A stretch of 64,000 nucleotides of DNA from Agrobacterium tumefaciens (GTDB lineage: Bacteria > Pseudomonadota > Alphaproteobacteria > Rhizobiales > Rhizobiaceae): contig NZ_CP039889.1 of assembly GCF_005221325.1 (NCBI RefSeq), positions 496,001-560,000 on the forward strand, in the 5' to 3' direction. Shown here in pieces: positions 57,254 through 64,000 of this stretch. The translations under genes and the position numbers were made by a program. Position 1 is the first letter of the stretch. Every line of letters begins with the position of its first letter. Under the pieces are notes generated by a model that saw only the letters and a program-made list of their open reading frames with translations, had not been told where the DNA came from and made no database searches.

Positions 57254-59683
57254 TCAGTTCGGCAACGCATAAGCGATGACGTAGTCGCCACGATCGGGAG
57301 ACTGGCGTGCACCGCCAGCCGAGATGACGACATATTGCTTGCCGGTCTTGGGAGACTTGTAGCTCATCGGGCCGCCCTGGCTGCCGACCGGAAGGCGGGC
57401 CTTCCAGACTTCCTTGCCGGTCGCCGTATCGAAGGCGCGCAGATAATAATCCTGCGTACCGGCGATGAAGACGAGACCGCCCTGGGTGGCGAGCGTACCG
57501 CCGAGCGTCGGCATGCCGATCGGGATCGGCAGGCCCATCTTGATGCCGAGCGGACCCGTATCCTCGACGGTGCCGACCGGCACCTGCCACTTGATCTGCT
57601 GCGTCTTCATGTCGATTGCGGTCATGGTGCCATAGGGCGGAGCCTGGCAAGGGATGCCGAGAGCCGACAGGAAGCGGTTCTTGTTCACCGCATAGGGCGT
57701 GCCCTTCATGGGAACGACCCCCATGCCGGTATTGACGCTTTCGCCACCGCTGGCAACGGCCTTGGTGGGGGCAGCTTCCTTCATCTCGATCCACAGACCA
57801 AGACGCATGTCATTGACGAAGATGGTGTTGGTGGTCGGGTCGATCGAAAGACCGCCCCAGTTCATGCCGCCGAGCGAACCTGGGAAGGCGAGCGAGAGAT
57901 CCGTGCCGGGCGCCGTATAAAGGCCCTCATAACGCATGCCCTTGAAGGCGATACGGCACAAAAGCTGGTCGAACGGGGTCGCACCCCACATATCGGCTTC
58001 CGTCAGTGTCTGCGCACCGATCTGCGGCATGCCGACGGAACGCGGCTGAGTGGGTGCATAGGGCTCATTGAGAATATTGCCGGCCTTGACCGGAACCTCT
58101 TCCACCTTGGTCAGCGGCTGGCCGGTCGCGCGGTCGAGCACATAGATCTGCCCCGCTTTGGTGCCGAAGACGAGCGCCGGAACGGTCGTTCCGTCAGCCT
58201 TCGGGAAATCGACGAAGCTCGGCTGCATCGGCACGTCGAAGTCCCAGAGGTCGTTATGAACCGTCTGGTACACCCATTTTTCGCGGCCGGTCGTGGCGTC
58301 GAGCGCCAGCATGGAGGCACCATATTTATGGTCGAGCGGCGTGCGTGTCGCGCCATAAAGATCGACCGAAGGGCTGCCGACGGGCATGAAGACCGTGTTC
58401 AGGTCCGGATCGTAGGACATGGATGCCCAGACGTTTGGCGTGGAACGTGTATAGGTCTGGCCCGGAGGCGGCAGCTTGGTGATATCAGGGTTGCCGGGGT
58501 CGAAAGCCCAGCGCAGTTCACCCGTCACCGCGTCGAAACCGCGCATCACGCCGCCAGGCATATCCACCTGTACGTTATCAGCGATACGGCCGCCGACAAC
58601 GACGGTGGTGCCGGCAAGTGTGGGTGCCGAGGTCAGCACATATTGCGGGTCCGGCGCATCTCCCATACCGATCTTCAGATCGACGCGGCCATTCGTGCCG
58701 AAGTTAGGGCAAAACGCGCCCGTGTCGGCATCGAGCGCGATGAGTTCCGCATTGATGGTGTTCATCAGAATACGGCGCTGGCAAAGTGCACCCTCGGCCA
58801 CCAACGCCGGCGTGACGGGCGTGGAGCCCGGTGCAGTCGGCTGCTTCAGCGGCGCCTTGGCATCAAAATAGGCAAGGCCGCGGCAACGCATCCAGACGGA
58901 GGATTTCGAATTGATTTCCGCCTTCCACTTTTCAGCGCCGGTATCCGCGTCCAGAGCGATGACATTATTGTGCGGCGTGCACAGGAACACGGTATCACCC
59001 ACCTGCAGCGGCGTCTGCTGGTCTTCCGCGCCGTTTGCACCGGGGCTGATCGGGGTGTCGCCGGTGTGGTAGGTCCAGGCAACTTCGAGGTTTTTGACAT
59101 TGTCGCGGGTGATTTCATCAAGCGCAACGAAACGGCTGCCGCCTGCGGTATTGCCGTAATGTTCCCAGTTCTTCTGTTCCGTTTCCGGCTTTACGGGCGT
59201 CAGCGCCGTCGGCTCGCCATTGAAGGCAACGGTCGGATGCGCCACGAACATGCCGGCAAAGCCAGCGCCGGAAGCGATGGCGAGAATGGCGGCTACCGCA
59301 AAGGACGAGCCGTATGCCGGCGTTTTGCCGGCTGCACGGCGCAACAGCGGGTATGACAGGGCAACGACTGTTGCCCCCACGCCGACGGCCAGCAGGCGGG
59401 AAATCAGCGGCCAGAAGTGAACGCCTGCTTCCCATACCGCCCAGACGCCGGTGAGGATGAAAACGAGACCGAAAAGAAGCGCGCCTGCAGGCTTGCGCAA
59501 CAGGATGAGCAGGCCGGAAACGATAAGCGCGATACCTGCGGTGATGAAATAGGGGCTGCCACCGAGGGCTGCGAGCTGCCAGCCGCCAATGGCGAAGAAC
59601 AGGCCCGCAGCGATGATGACCGCGCCGAGCACCAACAGCCATAATCTGGCCGGGAGCGACAATGAAGTTGCTGGATTACCCAT
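57254..59683 (-). CDS. gcd: Membrane-bound PQQ-dependent glucose dehydrogenase
   Basis: An 809-residue quinoprotein. Five N-terminal membrane helices (about 10-140) anchor it in the inner membrane and carry electrons to ubiquinone. The periplasmic part (about 155-809) is an eight-bladed propeller with NWEHYGNTAGGSRFV, repeated W-docking motifs (VIALDADTGAEKWKAEI; MLALDATTGREKWVYQTVHNDLWDFDVPMQP) and CRGLAYF. It oxidises glucose to gluconolactone in the periplasm with PQQ and Ca2+. No pqq synthesis genes are in the window. It is divergent from the LysR gene with 400 bases between. Confidence 0.95.
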   Translation of the reverse strand: MGNPATSLSLPARLWLLVLGAVIIAAGLFFAIGGWQLAALGGSPYFITAGIALIVSGLLILLRKPAGALLFGLVFILTGVWAVWEAGVHFWPLISRLLAVGVGATVVALSYPLLRRAAGKTPAYGSSFAVAAILAIASGAGFAGMFVAHPTVAFNGEPTALTPVKPETEQKNWEHYGNTAGGSRFVALDEITRDNVKNLEVAWTYHTGDTPISPGANGAEDQQTPLQVGDTVFLCTPHNNVIALDADTGAEKWKAEINSKSSVWMRCRGLAYFDAKAPLKQPTAPGSTPVTPALVAEGALCQRRILMNTINAELIALDADTGAFCPNFGTNGRVDLKIGMGDAPDPQYVLTSAPTLAGTTVVVGGRIADNVQVDMPGGVMRGFDAVTGELRWAFDPGNPDITKLPPPGQTYTRSTPNVWASMSYDPDLNTVFMPVGSPSVDLYGATRTPLDHKYGASMLALDATTGREKWVYQTVHNDLWDFDVPMQPSFVDFPKADGTTVPALVFGTKAGQIYVLDRATGQPLTKVEEVPVKAGNILNEPYAPTQPRSVGMPQIGAQTLTEADMWGATPFDQLLCRIAFKGMRYEGLYTAPGTDLSLAFPGSLGGMNWGGLSIDPTTNTIFVNDMRLGLWIEMKEAAPTKAVASGGESVNTGMGVVPMKGTPYAVNKNRFLSALGIPCQAPPYGTMTAIDMKTQQIKWQVPVGTVEDTGPLGIKMGLPIPIGMPTLGGTLATQGGLVFIAGTQDYYLRAFDTATGKEVWKARLPVGSQGGPMSYKSPKTGKQYVVISAGGARQSPDRGDYVIAYALPN

Positions 59684-60083
59684 GAGTGAATGTCCGGTTA
59701 GAAGAGCCGCCTAAAAGGCTGAGGCCCGATGATCGTTCAGTGTCCGGCAGAGCGCGGACAGTTCGCCGCCAATGCGGCCAGGCGAAGATGCGCCGGTGGC
59801 GGCGCGGCTGAACGGGGAACAATAGTGGGGAAGATTTCCGTCGTGACTGTCATTTCGACCCATTCACTGCAGGTTCCCGCCGGCCCCATGGACGACGGAC
59901 AATATGCTCGAACAAATCCTCCCCGGTCCGGATCGCCCTCACCTGCACAGGCGGTAAAGACGCTCACGATCCTGAGTTGCGGTATAACGTCGCCTGCGAC
60001 AAGATGACAATGCGAAAGACAGGCAATTTTGATAAGCTGCACTTATATCACGCAAAGCCCGACAACACAAAGACCTCTCCGCC
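59684..60083. promoter_or_regulatory. Divergent promoter region, gcd / lysR
   Basis: 400 bases with no supported gene. A LysR-type T-N11-A palindrome lies at 60032-60046 near the LysR gene. The gcd promoter must lie here on the minus strand. I see no other clear palindrome. Confidence 0.5.
60032..60046. promoter_or_regulatory. LysR-type T-N11-A binding site
   Basis: ATAAGCTGCACTTAT is a palindrome with 5-bp arms and a T-N11-A core, 37 bases before the LysR gene start. It is a likely autoregulatory site of the adjacent LysR protein, perhaps also acting on the divergent gcd gene. Confidence 0.6.
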
Positions 60084-60983
60084 ATGGATACTCGCCAGCT
60101 CACCATATTTGTGGAAGCCGCTAGGGCCAGAAACTTCCGGGCCGCCGCCCTCCAACTCGGTATCGCCCAGCCAGCCGTTACCCAGCGCATCCGGCAGTTG
60201 GAGGAGAACCTGGGCTTCAAGCTCTTTCACCGCATCAATCGCGGTGTGGAACTCACTCCGGCCGGGCAATCCATGCTCATCGAGGCGGAAGAAATCCTTG
60301 CCCGCACCAAAGGCGCGCTCGAAAAGGCGCAGCAGATCCGGCGCGGTGAGCTCGGCACGCTGCGCATCGGTTACGGTACCAGTGTGATGGCCGAGCGGAA
60401 GCTGCCGACGCTCATCACCCGCTATGGTGATGAGCACAGGGATGTGACGCTGGAGCTTTTGCCCGGCATGACGATGGAACAGCTGATCGAGCAGGTGGAA
60501 ACGCGCAAGACCGATATTGCTTTCATCCGTGCGCCCCTTCCCCCGTTGCCCCAGACCCTGAGGGCCATGCCCTTCGACCGCTCGAAACTGTGCGTTGCGC
60601 TGTCGGAACGTCATCCGCTGGCCTCCAGCCCCAGAATTTCGGCTGGCGATATCGTGCGGGAAAAACTGCTGCTGCCTATCGACGAGATCGGCCTCGGCCT
60701 CAGCAGCAGCGCGCTCACGCTTTTTGAGGATGCTGGCTGCGAACCGCAAATCGGCATGCGTATCGCCAATATCAATACCATCCTTGCCCTGGTGGAAGCG
60801 GGTGCGGGAATTTCCATCCTGCCGGAAAGCACCGTGCGTTCCACACGCGGCATTGCCGGCGTGCCGCTCGACAGCGCCGACGCATGGTCTGACTGCGTGC
60901 TGGTCGTCCGGCGCGGTCCGCTTGCCCTCCACGTCGATGCCTTCGTGAATATGGCCCGCCAGGCTTATCAGCCAAGCCTTTGA
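60084..60983 (+). CDS. LysR-family transcriptional regulator
   Basis: A 299-residue regulator. The HTH (residues 1-60) reads MDTRQLTIFVEAARARNFRAAALQLGIAQPAVTQRIRQLEENLGFKLFHR, followed by the linker helix and a type 2 periplasmic-binding-like effector domain (about 90-290: LGTLRIGYGTSV..., GAGISILPES). The effector is unknown. It lies between gcd (divergent) and the malic enzyme gene (160 bases downstream, same strand); either may be its target. A T-N11-A site lies upstream. Confidence 0.93.
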   Translation: MDTRQLTIFVEAARARNFRAAALQLGIAQPAVTQRIRQLEENLGFKLFHRINRGVELTPAGQSMLIEAEEILARTKGALEKAQQIRRGELGTLRIGYGTSVMAERKLPTLITRYGDEHRDVTLELLPGMTMEQLIEQVETRKTDIAFIRAPLPPLPQTLRAMPFDRSKLCVALSERHPLASSPRISAGDIVREKLLLPIDEIGLGLSSSALTLFEDAGCEPQIGMRIANINTILALVEAGAGISILPESTVRSTRGIAGVPLDSADAWSDCVLVVRRGPLALHVDAFVNMARQAYQPSL

Positions 60984-61143
60984 CAACGAACATGCGGACT
61001 TAATCGATTAAATCGGCCGTAAATTTCATCACGCTTAAATTTGCTGCACTGAACAACATTCAAGGCTTGGCAGGCCTGCAAAAAATACCATAACAACAAC
61101 GAATATTTTTATACTGATAACGACAGGAAAGCACGCTCAGCCC

Positions 61144-63432
61144 ATGTCCGACACGACGAAACCCGCCAGCACAAGAACATCGGTAACGGATCAGGAAGCC
61201 CTGGATTTCCACGCGCAAGGCAGGCCGGGCAAACTGGAAATCACGCCGACCAAGCCGATGGCGACGCAGCGGGACCTGTCGCTTGCCTATTCCCCTGGCG
61301 TGGCCGTGCCGGTGAAAGCCATCGCCGAAAATCCGGCGAGTGCTTACGATTACACGACGCGCGGCAACATGGTCGCCGTCATCTCCAACGGCACGGCGAT
61401 CCTCGGCCTCGGCAATCTCGGCGCGCTTGCCTCCAAACCGGTCATGGAGGGCAAGTCGGTTCTGTTCAAGCGCTTCGCCGACGTCGATTCCATCGACCTT
61501 GAGGTCGATACCGAAGACGCGGACGAATTCATCAATTGCGTGCGTTATCTCGGCCCCTCCTTCGGCGGCATCAATCTCGAAGACATCAAGGCGCCGGAAT
61601 GTTTCATCATCGAAAGCCGCCTGCGCGAACTGATAGATATTCCCGTCTTCCATGACGACCAGCACGGCACCGCCATCATCGCCGCCGCCGGCCTCATCAA
61701 CGCCATCGAGTTGACCGGCCGCGATTTCAAGACCACGAAGCTGGTCTGCAATGGTGCGGGCGCTGCGGCGATTGCCTGCATGGATCTCATCAAGGCCATG
61801 GGTTTCAACCCGGAAAACATCACACTCTGCGATACCAAGGGCGTGATCTATCAGGGCCGCACGGAAGGCATGAACCAGTGGAAATCCGCCCACGCGGTGA
61901 AGACCAATAACCGCACGCTGGCGGAAGCCATGAGGGGCGCGGACGTGGTGTTCGGCCTCTCGCAGAAGGGCGCTTTCAGCGAAGAGATGATCCGCTCCAT
62001 GGCGCCGAAGCCGATCATTTTCGCAATGGCCAATCCGGACCCCGAAATCACGCCTGAAGAAGTGTCGCGCATCCGCGACGACGCCATCATGGCGACCGGA
62101 CGTTCCGATTACCCGAACCAGGTCAATAACGTCCTCGGCTTCCCCTATATCTTCCGTGGCGCGCTCGACGTGCGTGCCCGCCAGATCAACGATGCTATGA
62201 AGATTGCCGCTGCACAGGCGCTGGCCGATCTTGCCCGTGAAGATGTGCCTGATGATGTGGCCGCCGCCTATCAGGGCAACCGCCCGCGTTTCGGGCCGCA
62301 ATATATCATTCCGGTTCCGTTCGATCCGCGTCTGATCTCGGCCATTCCGGTCGCCGTGGCGAAGGCCGCTATCGAAACCGGCGTCGCCCAGCGCGAAATA
62401 CCCGATCTCGACGCCTATGCCCGCGAACTCTCCGCCCGCCGCGACCCGATGGCCTCGACGACGCAGCGCCTTTACGAGCGCGTGCGCCGTTCGCCCAAGC
62501 GCGTGGTCTTTGCCGAAGCGGAAGAAGAGCAGGTCATGCGCGCAGCGATTTCGTTTACCGCACAAGGGCTTGGCACCGCCATCCTGCTCGGCCGCGACGA
62601 TATCATCAAGGCCAATGCAGAACGCGCCGGCATCGATCTCGACCGCACCAATATCGAAATCACCAATGCCCGCCTCTCCAGCCGTGTCGATGCCTATGTC
62701 GATTATCTCTATGCGCGGCTGCAGCGCGGCGGCTTCCTGTTGCGCGACGTGCAGCGCCTGATCCACAACGACCGCAATCACTTCGCCGCCTGCATGGTGG
62801 CAATGGGCGATGCGGATGCCGTGGTGACAGGCGTTACCCGTAATTATTCGACAGCGCTGGAGGATATCCGTCGCTGCATCAACACCAAGCCCGGCCATCG
62901 CGTCATCGGTGTTTCCCTTGTTGTCTCGCGCAACCGCACCGTTTTCGTGGCCGACACCGCCGTGCATGACATGCCGAATGCGGAAGACCTTGCCGATATC
63001 GCCGAAGAGGCGGCCCACCTCGCCCGCCGTTTCGGTTATGAGCCGCGCGTCGCCATGCTCGCCTATTCCACCTTCGGCCAGCCGGTCGGTGAACGCTCCG
63101 ACAAGGTGCGCGAGGCGGTGAAAATCCTCGACAGGCGCAATGTCAATTTCGAGGTGGACGGCGAGATGTCGGCGGATGTGGCGCTGAACCATCACCGCAT
63201 GCAGAGCCAGTATCCCTTTGCCCGCCTTTCCGGTGCGGCCAACGTCCTGGTCATGCCCGCCATCCATTCCGCATCCATCTCCACCAAGATGCTGCAGGAA
63301 CTGGGCGGTGCCACCGTCATCGGTCCGCTCCTCGTTGGCCTCGACAAGTCCGTGCAAATCACCTCGATGGGGGCGAAAGATAGCGATATCGTCAACATGG
63401 CGGCGATCGCGGCCTATAACGCCGGGCGATAA
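61144..63432 (+). CDS. NADP-type malic enzyme with C-terminal phosphotransacetylase-like domain
   Basis: A 762-residue enzyme of the MaeB/Tme/Dme type. Residues 1-430 are the malic enzyme: [51 protein letters not shown] (metal and catalytic residues) and [16 protein letters not shown] (nucleotide binding). Residues about 440-762 are a phosphotransacetylase-like domain ([32 protein letters not shown]) that is regulatory rather than catalytic in known members. It converts malate to pyruvate and CO2. Rhizobia have an NAD form (Dme) and an NADP form (Tme); the length suits Tme slightly better but cofactor choice is not shown. The start follows weak context. A hairpin ends the unit. Confidence 0.93.
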   Translation: MSDTTKPASTRTSVTDQEALDFHAQGRPGKLEITPTKPMATQRDLSLAYSPGVAVPVKAIAENPASAYDYTTRGNMVAVISNGTAILGLGNLGALASKPVMEGKSVLFKRFADVDSIDLEVDTEDADEFINCVRYLGPSFGGINLEDIKAPECFIIESRLRELIDIPVFHDDQHGTAIIAAAGLINAIELTGRDFKTTKLVCNGAGAAAIACMDLIKAMGFNPENITLCDTKGVIYQGRTEGMNQWKSAHAVKTNNRTLAEAMRGADVVFGLSQKGAFSEEMIRSMAPKPIIFAMANPDPEITPEEVSRIRDDAIMATGRSDYPNQVNNVLGFPYIFRGALDVRARQINDAMKIAAAQALADLAREDVPDDVAAAYQGNRPRFGPQYIIPVPFDPRLISAIPVAVAKAAIETGVAQREIPDLDAYARELSARRDPMASTTQRLYERVRRSPKRVVFAEAEEEQVMRAAISFTAQGLGTAILLGRDDIIKANAERAGIDLDRTNIEITNARLSSRVDAYVDYLYARLQRGGFLLRDVQRLIHNDRNHFAACMVAMGDADAVVTGVTRNYSTALEDIRRCINTKPGHRVIGVSLVVSRNRTVFVADTAVHDMPNAEDLADIAEEAAHLARRFGYEPRVAMLAYSTFGQPVGERSDKVREAVKILDRRNVNFEVDGEMSADVALNHHRMQSQYPFARLSGAANVLVMPAIHSASISTKMLQELGGATVIGPLLVGLDKSVQITSMGAKDSDIVNMAAIAAYNAGR

Positions 63433-63442
63433 CTGACAGCCC

Positions 63443-63483
63443 GTGCGGCTTGCTTCTCGCCTTTTGGTTGAAACAAGCCGCAC
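63443..63483 (+). terminator. Hairpin after the malic enzyme gene
   Basis: GTGCGGCTTG (63443-63452) and CAAGCCGCAC (63474-63483) form a perfect 10-bp stem with a 21-base loop, ten bases after the stop. The following sequence has little T-run, so termination strength is uncertain. Confidence 0.5.
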
Positions 63484-63656
63484 CCCTCTAAAACCTAAAG
63501 AACAAGATTCTACGATTTTAAATTATTAGGATATTTTTTCCGCCTGCAGACTTTATTGGAACTCATTTCTCTTCATAGTATTTTTTGCGCAATACCAATT
63601 CTCGCTCTCTGCGGGTCCGTCATGTAGGTTCCAGCCACAAGCAAAAGGAAATACCC

Positions 63657-64000
63657 ATGGCCCTCTCTTTCTCCAGATTTGCCGCAAAACTCATTGCCGG
63701 AACCGTCGTCATCGCTTCGATGGCGACTGCCGCCCACGCGGATGCAACGCTTGACCGCATCAAGGGTCGCGGCAAGCTCACCGTCGGCGTCATCCTCTCC
63801 GGCGCGCCTTTCGGTTTCATCGATCCGAAGACGCAGGAACAGAAGGGTCTCAACATCGATGTCGCCAAGGCGCTGGCCGCCGGTCTCGGCGTCGAGCTGG
63901 TCACCGAAACCGTGACCCCGCCCAACCGCGTGCAGTTCCTGCAGCAGGGCAAGGTGGATATTCTCATCGCCAACATGCAGTACACGGAAGAGCGCGCCAA
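63657..64000 (+). CDS. Amino-acid-type ABC transporter substrate-binding protein (3' truncated by window)
   Basis: The first 114 codons of a periplasmic binding protein (SBP_bac_3 type). A signal peptide ends ATAAHA|DATLD, followed by LDRIKGRGKLTVGV, PFGFIDPKTQEQKGLNIDVAKALA, and VDILIANMQYTEERA, which bind the amino-acid ligand in this family. The start has AAAAGGAAATACCC upstream. The frame is open to the window end, so ligand and partner permeases cannot be read. It begins 224 bases after the malic enzyme in an AT-rich stretch that may hold its promoter. Confidence 0.9.
   Translation, partial: MALSFSRFAAKLIAGTVVIASMATAAHADATLDRIKGRGKLTVGVILSGAPFGFIDPKTQEQKGLNIDVAKALAAGLGVELVTETVTPPNRVQFLQQGKVDILIANMQYTEERA

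Noticed and set aside
57335..59356. 673-residue open frame opposite gcd
   Set aside because: Antisense shadow of the propeller domain with no recognisable motif.
61060..63483. 807-residue open frame on the minus strand opposite the malic enzyme
   Set aside because: It mirrors the malic enzyme codons, is His/Asp/Gly-rich without family resemblance and has no ribosome site. The plus-strand protein is unmistakable.

Overview
The window reads as chromosomal DNA of a Rhizobiaceae member, most likely an Agrobacterium tumefaciens-complex strain (inference). The grounds are an Agrobacterium-type cellulose operon (bcsN-A-B-Z plus a TPR gene), a complete thuR-thuEFGKAB trehalose operon in the order known from Sinorhizobium and Agrobacterium, three sigma-EcfG-type promoters, Rhizobiales families such as DUF995, and RIME-like intergenic palindromes. 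Coding density is high. I saw no tRNA, rRNA, transposase, phage gene or CRISPR array.

Layout. 1-480 is the tail of an M20 amidohydrolase. 504-9675 (minus) is the cellulose operon: BcsN lipoprotein, PilZ-bearing cellulose synthase BcsA, BcsB, endoglucanase BcsZ and a TPR protein, mostly joined by four-base ATGA overlaps. A lone AGE-family epimerase/isomerase follows. 11248-16683 (minus) is a second, less familiar polysaccharide operon: UDP-xylose synthase-like SDR, GalE-like epimerase, a membrane GT2 synthase with an altered QxxRW motif, a DUF995 protein and a GH26-like hydrolase. 17078-25951 holds a small exported protein, an atypical LuxR-type regulator, two Asp/Asn-rich proteins without signal peptides, and a type I secretion ABC protein plus HlyD-type adaptor that probably export them. 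26608-30056 (minus) encodes an ExoY-like initiating transferase, a Wza/ExoF-like export protein and a Wzy/ExoQ-like polymerase. The first 30 kb is therefore largely a cell-surface and adhesion region.

30674-39240 is mixed: XRE-cupin regulator and divergent omega-aminotransferase, chemoreceptor, two L,D-transpeptidases, an SDR with a small conserved protein, a DNA-3-methyladenine glycosylase and two tiny proteins. Three GGAAC-N16-CGTT promoters mark 37.9-39.3 kb as a general-stress-response patch.

39414-46780 is the thu operon with two LacI-type operators between thuR and thuE. 46976-48794 (minus) is queC-queD-queE for preQ0/queuosine synthesis, preceded by a clear class I preQ1 riboswitch. 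48967-55251 (minus) is a sugar ABC importer operon with a TIM-barrel isomerase and a Gfo/Idh dehydrogenase; two related palindromes look like operators of a LacI-type regulator encoded elsewhere. 55544-64000 carries manC, membrane PQQ glucose dehydrogenase, a LysR regulator, a malic enzyme with a phosphotransacetylase-like domain, and the start of an amino-acid-type solute-binding protein gene cut by the window edge.
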